A DNA stretch of 64,000 nucleotides from Nocardioides rubriscoriae (GTDB taxonomy: Bacteria > Actinomycetota > Actinomycetes > Propionibacteriales > Nocardioidaceae), in contig NZ_VIYJ01000002.1 of assembly GCF_008087085.1 (NCBI RefSeq), forward strand, positions 248,001-312,000, given 5' to 3'. The position numbers and the translations under genes were made by a program. The first letter of the stretch is position 1, and each line of letters begins with the position of its first letter. Below are positions 9,863 through 19,350 of the stretch, in pieces. The notes below the pieces were generated by a model. That model made no database searches and was not told where the DNA came from. It saw only the letters and a list, made by a program, of their open reading frames with translations.

Positions 9863-12154
9863 ATGAACGTCGACCCCGTCGCCCCCGGCGTCACCGGGCC
9901 CTCTGAGCCCCACGAGACCCGGTTCGCCCTGGTCCTCAACGGCGGTGTCAGCCTCGCGATCTGGATGAGCGGGGTCGTCCACGAGCTCAACCGCGTGCGG
10001 CTGGCCCGCGGCCCCGGGCCCGACGACCCGGCCGAGACCGCCGTCCACGAGGCGTGGCGCGCGATCCTGCACGCCACGGGGCGCTCGGTGGTCATCGACG
10101 CGGTCGCCGGCACCAGCGCCGGCGGGCTCAACGGCACCCTGCTGGCCACCGCCATCGCGCGCGGGGCCGACCTGCAGACCCTCAAGGGCACCTGGTCGCA
10201 GATCGCCTCGCTCAAGCGCGGCAAGCTGCTGCGCGCGGACCCGCGCGGTGCCCCGTCGGTGCTCGACGGCGAGTTCTTCGCCCGGCAGGTCGACCGGGTC
10301 GTCGACGCCATCACCCCGCGCCACGACCTGGACCCGGCCGAGTGCACCCTGCTGGTCACCGCGACCGCGCTCAAGCCGCAGGCGCGCCGCTACGTGCTCG
10401 AGGGCGAGCTCGACGCCCACGCCGTCGACAGCCGCCGCGTCTACCAGTTCAGCCGGCTCCACGACGCCCAGGGACAGCCCGAGCGCGACGACTTCGCCGT
10501 CACCGACCCCGCCGGCACCTCCGCGATCGCGGCCGCCGCGCGAGCCTCGGCGAGCTTCCCGGTGGCCTTCACCCCGGTCTGGGAGACCGACGAGCTGAGC
10601 AAGCGCCGCCGCGACCGACGCGACGACGACCCCCAGACCTGGCTCATCGACGGTGGCGTGCTCGACAACGCGCCCTTCGAGCCCCTGCTCGAGTCGCTGC
10701 GCGACCGCAGCGTGAGCCGCCCCTTCGACCGCGTCGTCCTCTACCTGACCCCCGGGGTCGAGGCGGCCGCCGACCCGCTGACCGACGGGGGCGCCCCCGA
10801 CGTCGCCACCGTGATGGGGGCGGTGGTCGGGGCGGTCCGCGAGCCCGACCAGCGCGAAGACCTGGCCACCCTGGAGGAGTCGTTCACCCGTGCCGGGTTC
10901 GTGCGCTCCAGCCCGCACCGCCTGATGTCCGACCTGCTCGTCGACCTGGCGGGCGGCGTCCCGACGCCGTTCGGGACCGTGCCGGCCCGGGCTGCGGCCG
11001 ACGCGCTGTTCGGCGTCTACCGGACCCGGCGGCTCGAGGAGGTCGAGCGCTGGCTCACCGCGATCGGCCGGGTGCCGCACCTGGTGCCGCCCCCGCCGCT
11101 CGAGCTCGCCGGCGCCGACCCGCCCGGCGTACCCCTCGACGGGCTGCACGACCCCGCCGACTGGGCGTGGGGACTGCCGGCGGCCGGCCGGGTCCTGCGC
11201 TGGTGGGGCCGGGCCCTGGTCTCGTGCAGCGCGAGCCCGGCCCTCAAGACCGACCTCCGCCCGGCCTTCGCCGCCGTCGACCACGCGCAGCGCCGGGTGC
11301 GCACCCTGCGCCGGGTCGAGGACCACCGGATCGAGGTCGTGGTCACTCCCGACCTGACCCCGCGCGCCCGCCTCGAGGTCGTCGCCGCGGCCCTGGCCGC
11401 CCTCGACAGCGGGCCCGAGGTCGCGGCCCTCGTGGTCGCGGTCACCGACGCCGTCGCGGCCTGCTTCCCGGGCCTCACCACCGGCGCCGAGCTGGCCCAG
11501 TTCGCCCTCGACGTCGAGGTCGCGGGCACCGCCCTGGCGCCCGACACCGGCGACCGGCCGGCGTTCCGCTACCGCCAGGTCACGCCCGCGGCGCACGCCC
11601 TGGTGCCCACCGACGTGACCGGTCGCGGCGAGTGGCCGGCCCGCAAGCTCTACGGCCAGCGCTGGAACCACTTCGGGGCGTTCGGCTCCTCGGAGGGACG
11701 CGCCCACGACTGGCTGTGGGGCCGCCTCGACGGCGCGAGCGCGCTGTGCGAGTACCTCGTCGGGCCCGGCTTCCGCGACGACCCCCTGTGCCAGGCCCTG
11801 GCGGCCGCCATCCTCGCGGCCGACGGCACCAGCCCCGCCGAGCTCGCGGCCGGGGCGCAGAAGGCCTACGACAAGACGCCCGCCGAGCTCTTCGACGACC
11901 TCGCCCACCACGATCCCCACGGCGAGGCCGACGCGATCTGGCTGCTCGCCGACACCGTGCCCGAGGTGCTCGGCGAGATCCCGTCGGTCGGCGTCGTGCT
12001 CGAGGCCGCCACGTCGCACGACCCGACGCTGCCCGACACCGCCGGGCTGGTCACCCGGGCCAAGGCGTTCGGCGTCCGGGTCGCGACCCTGGCGATCCGG
12101 GTGTGGGTGCGTTCCAGGATCCGCAGCGCCGTCGACGGCGGTGAGCACCGGTAG
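9863..12154 (+). CDS. Patatin-like phospholipase with C-terminal DUF3376-type region
   Basis: A 763-residue protein with an N-terminal patatin domain (about 20-300). The serine nucleophile Ser85 lies in GTSAGG, the oxyanion-loop glycines in LNGGVSLAIWMSG, and the catalytic Asp263 in DGGVLDNAPF, so the dyad is complete. The long C-terminal region fits the large actinobacterial patatin-like proteins with a DUF3376 domain. It has no signal peptide and probably hydrolyses acyl esters of lipids at the inner membrane. The start is the ATG behind GGAGGG; a longer reading frame upstream lacks such a site. Confidence 0.9.
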   Translation: MNVDPVAPGVTGPSEPHETRFALVLNGGVSLAIWMSGVVHELNRVRLARGPGPDDPAETAVHEAWRAILHATGRSVVIDAVAGTSAGGLNGTLLATAIARGADLQTLKGTWSQIASLKRGKLLRADPRGAPSVLDGEFFARQVDRVVDAITPRHDLDPAECTLLVTATALKPQARRYVLEGELDAHAVDSRRVYQFSRLHDAQGQPERDDFAVTDPAGTSAIAAAARASASFPVAFTPVWETDELSKRRRDRRDDDPQTWLIDGGVLDNAPFEPLLESLRDRSVSRPFDRVVLYLTPGVEAAADPLTDGGAPDVATVMGAVVGAVREPDQREDLATLEESFTRAGFVRSSPHRLMSDLLVDLAGGVPTPFGTVPARAAADALFGVYRTRRLEEVERWLTAIGRVPHLVPPPPLELAGADPPGVPLDGLHDPADWAWGLPAAGRVLRWWGRALVSCSASPALKTDLRPAFAAVDHAQRRVRTLRRVEDHRIEVVVTPDLTPRARLEVVAAALAALDSGPEVAALVVAVTDAVAACFPGLTTGAELAQFALDVEVAGTALAPDTGDRPAFRYRQVTPAAHALVPTDVTGRGEWPARKLYGQRWNHFGAFGSSEGRAHDWLWGRLDGASALCEYLVGPGFRDDPLCQALAAAILAADGTSPAELAAGAQKAYDKTPAELFDDLAHHDPHGEADAIWLLADTVPEVLGEIPSVGVVLEAATSHDPTLPDTAGLVTRAKAFGVRVATLAIRVWVRSRIRSAVDGGEHR

Positions 12155-12170
12155 GCAGCACCCCCACCAC

Positions 12171-12182
12171 TACGCTGGCCCG
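12171..12182 (+). promoter_or_regulatory. Leaderless -10 (TACGCT) for the tandem-NUDIX gene
   Basis: TACGCT (12171-12176) ends 6 nt before the ATG at 12183. This supports that start over the in-frame start at 12141, which lies inside the preceding gene. Confidence 0.6.
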
Positions 12183-13049
12183 ATGCCGTCGTTCGCCTGC
12201 GTGGTCCTCGTCGACCGCCGCGGGTGGGTGCTGCTGCAGGAGCGCGACGAGCACGCCCCGATCGACCCCGAGTGCTGGGGCATGAGCGGTGGCCACGTCG
12301 AGGACGGCGAGTCGCCCGAGGCCGCGGCCTACCGCGAGCTGCGCGAGGAGACCGGCCTCGACCTGCCGCCCGGCACCCTGCGCCACCACACCACGCTGCA
12401 CGTCTTCCACGAGCACCACGGCACCACCGATCCCGTCGACGTCTACGTCGCCGGCGTCGACCTGACCGACGCCGACGTCGTGTGCCACGAGGGTCGACGC
12501 ATCGTCTTCGTCGACCCCGCGACGATCGGCGACCTGCCGCTGACGCACTCGGCCGCCCAGGCGCTGCCGGGGCTGCTCGACACCGACGCGCACCGCGAGC
12601 TGCGCTGGGCCGCCCACGGTCGCACCCGCTACTCCTGCGTCGCCCTGGTCGACCGGCGCGGCTGGATCCTGCTGCAGGAACGCGACGAGCACGCACCGGT
12701 CGCCCCCGAGGCGTGGTCGCTCCCCGGCGGCGGTCTCGAGCCGGGGGAGTCGTACGCCGACGCCGCCCGTCGCGAGCTGGCCGAGGAGACCGGCGTCGCC
12801 GTCGACGCGGACGACCTGCACCTCGTCGGGGCGTTCGCGATCGACCGTTCCGCCCAGGGGCCCGCCGCCGACTTCGAGGTCTGGGCCGCCGCCACGCACC
12901 TCGTCGACGCCCAGGTGGAGTGCCACGAGGGGCGCCAGATGGTGTTCGTCGACCCCGTCACCGCCGCCTCCCTCCCGATGGCGCGCGCGACCGCCCTCGT
13001 GCTGCCCGCCTTGCTCGAGTCCGACCTCTACCAGGAGCTGATCCGATGA
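12183..13049 (+). CDS. Tandem NUDIX hydrolase (two fused domains)
   Basis: A 288-residue protein made of two NUDIX domains in a row. Each has an intact NUDIX box: GHVEDGESPEAAAYREL then REETGL in the first, GGLEPGESYADAARREL then AEETGV in the second. The domains arose by internal duplication: both begin VDRRGW(V/I)LLQERDEHAP and end with CHEGR..VFVDP. NUDIX enzymes hydrolyse nucleoside diphosphates linked to other groups. The substrate here is unknown; house-cleaning of oxidised or capped nucleotides is possible. The next gene overlaps by ATGA. Confidence 0.92.
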   Translation: MPSFACVVLVDRRGWVLLQERDEHAPIDPECWGMSGGHVEDGESPEAAAYRELREETGLDLPPGTLRHHTTLHVFHEHHGTTDPVDVYVAGVDLTDADVVCHEGRRIVFVDPATIGDLPLTHSAAQALPGLLDTDAHRELRWAAHGRTRYSCVALVDRRGWILLQERDEHAPVAPEAWSLPGGGLEPGESYADAARRELAEETGVAVDADDLHLVGAFAIDRSAQGPAADFEVWAAATHLVDAQVECHEGRQMVFVDPVTAASLPMARATALVLPALLESDLYQELIR

Positions 13050-13987
13050 CCCGCACCCTCGACGTCCACGCCGTCCCCGCCCACGGAGCCGAGGACGTCG
13101 TCGTCGGGCTGTCGGGGCCCGACGAGGGCGCGGTCTTCACCGGCACCGAGGACGGCTCGGTCTTCCGGGTCAGCCACGACGGGAGCAGGGTCGACCTCGT
13201 CGCGCGCACCCAGGGCCGACCGCTCGGGCTCGAGATCGACCTCGACGGACGGCTGCTGGTCTGCGACGCCCGCCGCGGGCTGCTGCGCGTCGACACCCGC
13301 AGCGGTGCGGTCGAGGCGGTCACCGGGGAGATCGACGGCACCGCCATGAAGTTCTGCAACAACGCCGCCATCGCCTCCGACGGCACCGTGTGGTTCTCGG
13401 ACTCCTCGACCAAGTTCGGCCTCGACCGGTGGAAGGACGACTTCGTCCAGCACACCCGCACCGGTCGGCTCTGCCGGCTCGACCCCGACGGGACCGTGAG
13501 CGTGGTGATCGACGGGCTCGCCTTCGCCAACGGGGTCGCCCTGTCGCGAGCCGAGGACTTCGTATGCGTCGCCGAGACAGGCGGCCGCACCGTCGTGCGC
13601 CGCTGGCTCACCGGCAACCGTGCCGGCATGCGCGACCTGCTGTGCTCCGACCTGCCCGGCTACCCCGACAACATCGCCCGCGGCAGCGACGGCCTGATCT
13701 GGGTCACCCTCGCCAGCCCCCGCGACCCGCTGGTCGAGCGGCTCCAGACCGGTCCGATGGCGCTGCGCAAGATCGCGACCCGGCTGCCCGAGCGGCTCCA
13801 GCCGCAGCCCGCGCGGACCGTGCGCGTGCAGGCCTACGACGACGAGGGCCGCCTGGTCCACGACATCGACATCGACCCGACGCAGCAGCAGACCGCCTAC
13901 CACATGGTCACCGGCGTCCGGGAGCACGAGGGCCGGGTCTGGATGGGCAGCCTGCACGAGGCGGCGGTCGCGGTCGTCGACCTGTGA
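13046..13987 (+). CDS. SMP-30/gluconolactonase-like beta-propeller protein
   Basis: A 313-residue protein with the repeated beta-propeller pattern of the SMP-30/strictosidine-synthase-like group: GTEDGSVFRVSHDG, GRPLGLEIDLDGRLLVCDARRGLLRVD, NNAAIASDGTVWFSDSS, GYPDNIARGSDGLIWVTL. The metal-site residues expected in lactonases (Glu, Asn, Asp) are partly visible (NN at 'FCNNAAI', PDN later). It lacks a signal peptide. A lactonase or esterase role on a small cyclic ester is the family expectation. It is translationally coupled (ATGA) to the tandem-NUDIX gene. Confidence 0.82.
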   Translation: MTRTLDVHAVPAHGAEDVVVGLSGPDEGAVFTGTEDGSVFRVSHDGSRVDLVARTQGRPLGLEIDLDGRLLVCDARRGLLRVDTRSGAVEAVTGEIDGTAMKFCNNAAIASDGTVWFSDSSTKFGLDRWKDDFVQHTRTGRLCRLDPDGTVSVVIDGLAFANGVALSRAEDFVCVAETGGRTVVRRWLTGNRAGMRDLLCSDLPGYPDNIARGSDGLIWVTLASPRDPLVERLQTGPMALRKIATRLPERLQPQPARTVRVQAYDDEGRLVHDIDIDPTQQQTAYHMVTGVREHEGRVWMGSLHEAAVAVVDL

Positions 13988-14044
13988 CGCGTCAGACGTC
14001 CCCGACGGCCACCGCGGGTGAGGGGTCCGGGGGCCGCGACACCG

Positions 14045-14057
14045 TAAACTCCCCGAC
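14045..14057 (+). promoter_or_regulatory. Leaderless -10 (TAAACT) for dxs
   Basis: TAAACT (14045-14050) lies 7 nt before the dxs ATG. No ribosome-binding site is seen. Confidence 0.6.
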
Positions 14058-15962
14058 ATGAGCCTGCTGGAGTCGATCACCGGACCGCGCGACCTGCGTC
14101 GTCTCGACGACGACCAGCTCACGAGCCTCGCCAGCGAGATCCGCGACCTGCTCGTCGTGAGCTGCTCGCGCGTCGGTGGTCACCTCGGTCCCAACCTCGG
14201 CGTCGTCGAGCTGACGATGGCGATCCACCGGGTCTTCGACTCCCCGCGCGACCGTGTCGTCTTCGACACCGGCCACCAGGCCTACGTCCACAAGATGCTC
14301 ACGGGCCGGTCCGGCGACTTCGCCACCCTGCGCACCGAGGGCGGGCTCTCGGGCTATCCCAGCCAGGCCGAGTCGCCCCACGACATCGTCGAGAACTCCC
14401 ACGCCTCCACGGCACTGAGCTATGCCGACGGCCTGGCCAAGGCCTACCGCATCCGGGGCGAGGACCGCCACGTCGTGGCCGTGATCGGCGACGGCGCGCT
14501 CACCGGGGGCATGGCCTGGGAGGCGCTCAACAACATCGCGGTCGCCCACGACAGCCGCTTGGTCATCGTCGTCAACGACAACGGCCGCTCCTACACCCCC
14601 ACCATCGGCGGCCTGGCCACGGCGCTCACCACGCTGCGCACCAACCCGCGCTACGAGCAGGTCCTCGACCTGGTCAAGAAGCGGCTCACCTCGGTCAAGG
14701 GCGTCGGACCCGCGGCCTACGACGCGCTGCACGCGATGAAGAAGGGGCTCAAGGACGCCCTGGCCCCGCAGGGCCTCTTCGAGGACCTCGGCCTGAAATA
14801 CGTCGGGCCCGTCGACGGCCACGACCGCGTCGCCATGGAGCAGGCGCTGACCAAGGCCAAGCGGTTCGGCGGCCCCGTGATCGTGCACGCCATCACCCAC
14901 AAGGGCTTCGGCTACGACGCCGCCGAGCGTCACGAGGCCGACCAGTTCCACTCCCCGGGTCCCTTCGACGTCGACAGCGGCGACGAGATCCCCAAGGGCA
15001 CGATCTGGACCGACCACTTCGCCGACCACATGGTGGAGCTGGGCGCGCGCCGCAAGGACGTCGTGGCCATCACGGCCGCGATGATGCACCCCGTCGGGCT
15101 CCACAAGTTCGCCGCCGCCTACCCCGAGCGCACCTTCGACGTCGGCATCGCCGAGCAGCACGCCGCGACCTCGGCCGCCGGTCTCGCGCTCGGCGGGCTG
15201 CACCCCGTCGTCGCCGTCTACGCGACGTTCCTCAACCGCGCCTTCGACCAGGTGCTGATGGACGTCGCCCTGCACCGCTGCGGGGTCACCTTCGTGCTCG
15301 ACCGCTCGGGCGTCACCGGCGACGACGGCGCCAGCCACAACGGCATGTGGGACATGTCGGTGCTGCAGGTCGTGCCCGGGCTCCGGATCGCCGCGCCGCG
15401 TGACGCCACCCGGCTGCGCGAGCTGATGGACGAGGCCGTCGAGGTCGCCGACGCCCCGACCGTCGTCCGGTTCCCCAAGGGCCCGCCGCCGGCCGACGTC
15501 CCGGCGATCGACAAGGCCGGGGGGGCCGACGTCCTGGTCCGCCAGGGCGCCCTCGACGTGCTGGTGGTCGCGGTCGGGTCGATGGCCACGGTCGCCGTCG
15601 ACGTCGCCGCGCGGCTGGTCGACCAGGGCATCGGGGTGACCGTCGTCGACCCGCGCTGGGTCAAGCCCGTCGACCCCGCGATCGTCGAGCTCGCCCGCCA
15701 GCACCAGCTCGTCGTCAGCATCGAGGACAACGGCCGCGTCGGCGGCTGCGGCGCGGTGCTGCTGCAGACCCTCAACGAGGCCGGCGTCACCACGCCCTTC
15801 CGGCTGCACGGCATCCCGCAGGAGTTCCTCGACCACGCCAAGCGGGCCGCCATCCTCGAGCGGATCGGCCTGACGCCCCAGGCCCTGGCCCGCGGCATCG
15901 TCGAGGACATCACCGCCCTCGCCGACGGTGGCGTCCCGGTCGACCGTGTCGACGCGCCCTAG
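14058..15962 (+). CDS. dxs: 1-deoxy-D-xylulose-5-phosphate synthase
   Basis: A 634-residue thiamine-diphosphate enzyme that joins pyruvate and glyceraldehyde 3-phosphate, the first step of the MEP isoprenoid pathway. The N-terminal [13 protein letters not shown] and FDTGHQAY, the ThDP-Mg motif [16 protein letters not shown]...VNDNG, and the transketolase motif [18 protein letters not shown] are intact. The length is normal for the family. The neighbouring genes are not isoprenoid genes. The mRNA is predicted to be leaderless. Confidence 0.97.
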   Translation: MSLLESITGPRDLRRLDDDQLTSLASEIRDLLVVSCSRVGGHLGPNLGVVELTMAIHRVFDSPRDRVVFDTGHQAYVHKMLTGRSGDFATLRTEGGLSGYPSQAESPHDIVENSHASTALSYADGLAKAYRIRGEDRHVVAVIGDGALTGGMAWEALNNIAVAHDSRLVIVVNDNGRSYTPTIGGLATALTTLRTNPRYEQVLDLVKKRLTSVKGVGPAAYDALHAMKKGLKDALAPQGLFEDLGLKYVGPVDGHDRVAMEQALTKAKRFGGPVIVHAITHKGFGYDAAERHEADQFHSPGPFDVDSGDEIPKGTIWTDHFADHMVELGARRKDVVAITAAMMHPVGLHKFAAAYPERTFDVGIAEQHAATSAAGLALGGLHPVVAVYATFLNRAFDQVLMDVALHRCGVTFVLDRSGVTGDDGASHNGMWDMSVLQVVPGLRIAAPRDATRLRELMDEAVEVADAPTVVRFPKGPPPADVPAIDKAGGADVLVRQGALDVLVVAVGSMATVAVDVAARLVDQGIGVTVVDPRWVKPVDPAIVELARQHQLVVSIEDNGRVGGCGAVLLQTLNEAGVTTPFRLHGIPQEFLDHAKRAAILERIGLTPQALARGIVEDITALADGGVPVDRVDAP

Positions 15963-17343
15963 CGGCGTCCTCGCCCTCGGCCTCACCCTCAGCCTGGTGC
16001 TCGGCGGCTGCGGGGGCCCCGGGTCGTCACCGGCCCCCGCCGACGCTCCGGGCCGTTCCCCGGCCGCAGCGCCGGGCTCGTCCCCGGGCGCGCCCCCCGG
16101 CACCGCCACCGCCCCGACGGACGCGCCCGCGCTGCCGCGGGTCAGCCTCGACCTCAGCGGCGACCTGCAACGGGTCCTCGACACGCGTGCCGCCGCCGTC
16201 CTCGCCGGTGACCGCGCCGCCTTCCTGCGCGGCCTGACCCGCTCGCCCGGCCTGCGCGTCACCGAGGGCGGCTACTTCGACAACCTCGCGCAGCTGCCGG
16301 TGTCGGTGTTCTCCTACCGCCTGGTCCCGTCCAGCCTGGTGCGCACCGGTGACGCCTATTCCGCCGTCGTCGAGGTGACCCTGCAGCTCACGCCGTACGA
16401 CGTAACGCCGGTCCGCACGATCGACCGCTTCCGCTTCGTGCCCGCCGGCGCCACGTCGTACCGGATCAGCTCGACGACCGACACGCGCTGGGAGGCCGCC
16501 CACCTCGGCGTGCAGCAGCCGTGGGACACCGAGCCCGTCCGGGTGCGCGAGGGCCTCGGCGTGCTGGGGGTCTTCGACACCGCCGACCGCCGCGAGGCCG
16601 CCGGCATCGTGGCGTCGGTCGAGCGCGGGGTCACCGACGTCGCGGCGCGGGTGCCCTACTCCGAGTGGGGCTCGCGGGCCGTCGTCTACGTCCTGTCCGA
16701 CCCGCGGTTCCTCGCCGGCTTCGACGACCTGCCCGGCGGCGACCCCGAGGCGCTCGACGGCGTCGCCTTCACCGTGCCGGGCCGAGACGACGGCACGATC
16801 GCCTCCACCCGCTTCGCCCTCAGCCCCGACCTGCTCCCAGCGGTCTCCGCGCGCCGCGTCGACCCCGAGGTCGACCGCCTGGTGCGCCACGAGCTCGTCC
16901 ACGTCGCGCTCGCCGAGCACGACGACGCCGCCCCGGTCTGGCTGCGCGAGGGCCTCGCCGAGTGGGTCTCGGTGCAGGCCCTGCCGCCCGACCGCCGCGA
17001 CGTCCCCGACCGCGCCCTGGCCGCGGCGGCCGACATCGACGAGATGCCGTCCGACGCGTCCTTCAACGACGACGACGCAGCCGTCCACTACGCCCTGGCC
17101 TGGTGGGTCTGCGAGTGGCTCGCGCAGACCTACGGCCCCGACGCCCCCTGGACCGTGCTCGACACCTTCGCCACGCGCGCGGGCGACGACCCGCGCGACG
17201 TCGTGCGTGACCTGCTGGGCCTGTCGGTCGACCAGCTGGCCCGTCGTGGCGCCGCGCTGATGGCGTCGACGTACGCCGCCCCGACGCCCGCCCCGAACCA
17301 GGTCCCGAGCACGCCGAGCAGCGACGCCACCGACGAGGGGTGA
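15928..17343 (+). CDS. Secreted lipoprotein with gluzincin metalloprotease motif
   Basis: A 471-residue protein with a lipoprotein signal (lipobox VLGGC) and a Pro/Ala/Ser-rich linker (about 28-75). A C-terminal peptidase-like region carries HELVH (His321, Glu322, His325), then REGLAEW (Glu341/Glu345), the third ligand expected in a gluzincin. It is probably a zinc peptidase on the outer face of the membrane; the substrate is unknown. Its start (GTG 15928, or GTG 15946) lies inside the last 35 bases of dxs in another frame, so translation is likely coupled. No matching enzyme name is certain. Confidence 0.75.
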   Translation: MASRSTVSTRPSGVLALGLTLSLVLGGCGGPGSSPAPADAPGRSPAAAPGSSPGAPPGTATAPTDAPALPRVSLDLSGDLQRVLDTRAAAVLAGDRAAFLRGLTRSPGLRVTEGGYFDNLAQLPVSVFSYRLVPSSLVRTGDAYSAVVEVTLQLTPYDVTPVRTIDRFRFVPAGATSYRISSTTDTRWEAAHLGVQQPWDTEPVRVREGLGVLGVFDTADRREAAGIVASVERGVTDVAARVPYSEWGSRAVVYVLSDPRFLAGFDDLPGGDPEALDGVAFTVPGRDDGTIASTRFALSPDLLPAVSARRVDPEVDRLVRHELVHVALAEHDDAAPVWLREGLAEWVSVQALPPDRRDVPDRALAAAADIDEMPSDASFNDDDAAVHYALAWWVCEWLAQTYGPDAPWTVLDTFATRAGDDPRDVVRDLLGLSVDQLARRGAALMASTYAAPTPAPNQVPSTPSSDATDEG

Positions 17344-17407
17344 CCGCGCGGAGTCGCCTGCGTCACGTCGGTCTCGTGCCACCCGCCCCCGCGGGCCGGC
17401 GCATCAC

Positions 17408-17419
17408 TAAGGTGGTCGG
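17408..17419 (+). promoter_or_regulatory. Leaderless -10 (TAAGGT) for the PAC2 gene
   Basis: TAAGGT (17408-17413) ends 6 nt before the GTG at 17420. Confidence 0.6.
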
Positions 17420-18370
17420 GTGAGCGCAGAGCGGTTGGTCCACATCCTCGACGAGGTGCCGGCGCTCGAGGGGCTCGACTCGCTCACCATGGTCGTGGCC
17501 CTCGACGGCTTCCTCGACGCCGGCAGCTCGGCGGCGATCGCCGCCCAGCACCTCGCGGGGCTCGACGACGGTGGGTCGGTGGTGGCGACCTTCGACGTCG
17601 ACCAGTTCCACGACTACCGCGCCCGCCGTCCTGCAGTGACGTTCCTGCGCGACCACTACGAGGCCTACGACGCCCCGCGGCTGGTGGTGCGCCTGCTGCG
17701 CGACACCGGCGGCACGCCGTACCTCCTGCTGCAGGGCCCCGAGCCCGACAACCGCTGGGAGGCCTTCTGCCGCGCGGTGCGCGAGGTCGTCGAGCGCCTG
17801 GGCGTCACGCTGGTCGTGAGCATGGGCTCGGTGCCGATGGCGGTGCCCCACACTCGCCCGATCGCGATCACCCACCACGCCAACGACCCGTCGCTGATCA
17901 CCGCCACCAACCCCTGGCAGGGCGAGCTGCGGGTGCCGAGCAGCGCCCAGGCGCTGCTCGAGATGCGCCTGGGCGAGTGGGGCCGCGACGCCCTGGGGTT
18001 CGTCGCCCACATCCCGCACTACCTCGCCCAGCTCGACTACCCGCGCGCCTCGGTGATGCTGCTCGAGCACGTCGAGCGCTCGGGCCGGCTGACCGTCGAC
18101 CTCACGGACCTGCGCGCCGCCGCCGACGACCGCGAGGGCGAGATCGCCCGCTACCTCGCCGCCAACCAGGAGGTCGGCGAGGTCGTGGCGTCCCTCGAGC
18201 GGCAGTACGACTCCTTCGCCGAGGCCGAGGCGGCCGGCGCCAACCTGCTCGCCGACGACCAGCCGATCCCGACCGGCGAGGAGATCGGACGTCAGTTCGA
18301 GCAGTTCCTCGCAGGCCTCGAGGGCCCCGACCCCACCGACCCGACCGACCACCCGGAGGACGAGTCATGA
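17420..18370 (+). CDS. PAC2 family protein (proteasome-assembly-chaperone-like)
   Basis: A 316-residue soluble protein of the PAC2 superfamily. Recognisable stretches are TMVVALDGFLDAGSSAAIAAQHL near the N-terminus, TFDVDQFHDYRARRP, and LLLQGPEPDNRWEAF. The family was named after eukaryotic proteasome assembly chaperones; actinobacterial members are conserved but uncharacterised. A C-terminal extension from about 250 holds a charged helix and a Pro/Asp tail. The stop overlaps the tesB start (ATGA), so the two genes are co-translated. No proteasome genes are in the window. Confidence 0.88.
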   Translation: MSAERLVHILDEVPALEGLDSLTMVVALDGFLDAGSSAAIAAQHLAGLDDGGSVVATFDVDQFHDYRARRPAVTFLRDHYEAYDAPRLVVRLLRDTGGTPYLLLQGPEPDNRWEAFCRAVREVVERLGVTLVVSMGSVPMAVPHTRPIAITHHANDPSLITATNPWQGELRVPSSAQALLEMRLGEWGRDALGFVAHIPHYLAQLDYPRASVMLLEHVERSGRLTVDLTDLRAAADDREGEIARYLAANQEVGEVVASLERQYDSFAEAEAAGANLLADDQPIPTGEEIGRQFEQFLAGLEGPDPTDPTDHPEDES

Positions 18371-19224
18371 CCACCGACCCGGCCCAGGAGCTGATCTCGC
18401 TCCTCGACCTCGAGTACCTCGACGTCGACCTGTTCCGCGGCAAGCAGCCCGAGTCGACGCGCCAGCGCGTCTACGGCGGGCAGGTCGCCGCGCAGGCGCT
18501 GGTCGCCGGCGCCCGCACCGTGCCCGAGGGCTTCCACGTGCACTCGCTGCACTCCTACTTCCTGCTGCCCGGCGACTACCAGGTCCCCGTGATCTACGAC
18601 GTCGAGCGGATCCGCGACGGCCGGTCCTTCGTCACCCGACGCGTGATGGCCCGCCAGCACGGGCGACCGATCTACTACCAGACGCTGTCGTTCCAGAAGG
18701 ACGAGGACGGCTTCGAGCACCAGGACGCGATGCCCGAGGTCAAGGCGCCCGAGGAGGGCATGGACCTGGTCTCGCTCATGCGCGGCGGCGGCAACCCCGA
18801 CGCCGACGCGCTCGGCAAGGAGTGGGCCGCGCTCGACGTGCGCTGGCTGGGCAACTCGCGCCACGGCCTCGAGCCCGACCCGGCCCACCCGTCGCAGGCC
18901 CGGATGTGGATCAGGGTCCTCGGCGAGATGGGCGACGACCCCCTCGACCACCTCGCGGTGTTCGTCTACGCCAGCGACGTCTCGCTCCTGGGCGCCTCCC
19001 TGGCCGCCCACGACACCAACCCCAGCTCGGTGCAGATGGCCTCGCTCGACCACACGCTGTGGTTCCACCGGCCGTTCCGCGTCGACGAGTGGTGGCTCTA
19101 CGACCAGTGGTCGCCCTCGGCCCGCGGCGCCCGCGGCCTGTCCTTCGGGCGCGTCTTCACCCAGGACGGCAGCCTCGTCGCCACCGCCGCCCAGGAAGGC
19201 CTCATCCGCCCTCGCACGCGCTGA
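18367..19224 (+). CDS. tesB: Acyl-CoA thioesterase II
   Basis: A 285-residue double hot-dog thioesterase that hydrolyses medium- or long-chain acyl-CoA to free acid and CoA. Typical TesB stretches are RVYGGQVAAQALVAGARTV, HSLHSYFLLPGD, RDGRSFVTRRV and SLDHTLWFHRPFRVDEWWLY. The active-site Asp (ASDVSLLG) and the Gln-rich region are present. It is coupled to the PAC2 gene by ATGA. Its stop codon lies at the edge of the first of three palindromic repeats. Confidence 0.95.
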   Translation: MTTDPAQELISLLDLEYLDVDLFRGKQPESTRQRVYGGQVAAQALVAGARTVPEGFHVHSLHSYFLLPGDYQVPVIYDVERIRDGRSFVTRRVMARQHGRPIYYQTLSFQKDEDGFEHQDAMPEVKAPEEGMDLVSLMRGGGNPDADALGKEWAALDVRWLGNSRHGLEPDPAHPSQARMWIRVLGEMGDDPLDHLAVFVYASDVSLLGASLAAHDTNPSSVQMASLDHTLWFHRPFRVDEWWLYDQWSPSARGARGLSFGRVFTQDGSLVATAAQEGLIRPRTR

Positions 19225-19333
19225 CCCGTCGCGTCTACGCGACGGGTCGATCGAGATCCACGCCGACCCGTCGCGTAGACGCGACGGGTCGACCCACCAC
19301 CGACGTCGACCCGTCGCGTAGACGCGACGGGTC
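19223..19333. repeat. Three copies of a 26-bp palindromic repeat between convergent genes
   Basis: Copies lie at 19223-19248, 19265-19290 and 19308-19333, at a period of about 42-43 bp. Each has 12-bp arms (GACCCGTCGCGT) around a 2-bp centre, CT in the first copy and AG in the other two, so copy 1 is inverted. The first overlaps the tesB stop codon; the last lies 17 bp before the end of the opposing dehydratase gene. They can act as bidirectional terminators or as a REP-like array. Confidence 0.9.
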
Positions 19334-19350
19334 GACCTAGGGCGGGGTGG

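Noticed and set aside
9599-12148. A long minus-strand frame opposite the patatin-like gene
   Set aside because: Low-complexity antisense of a conserved gene; no ribosome-binding site or recognisable domain.
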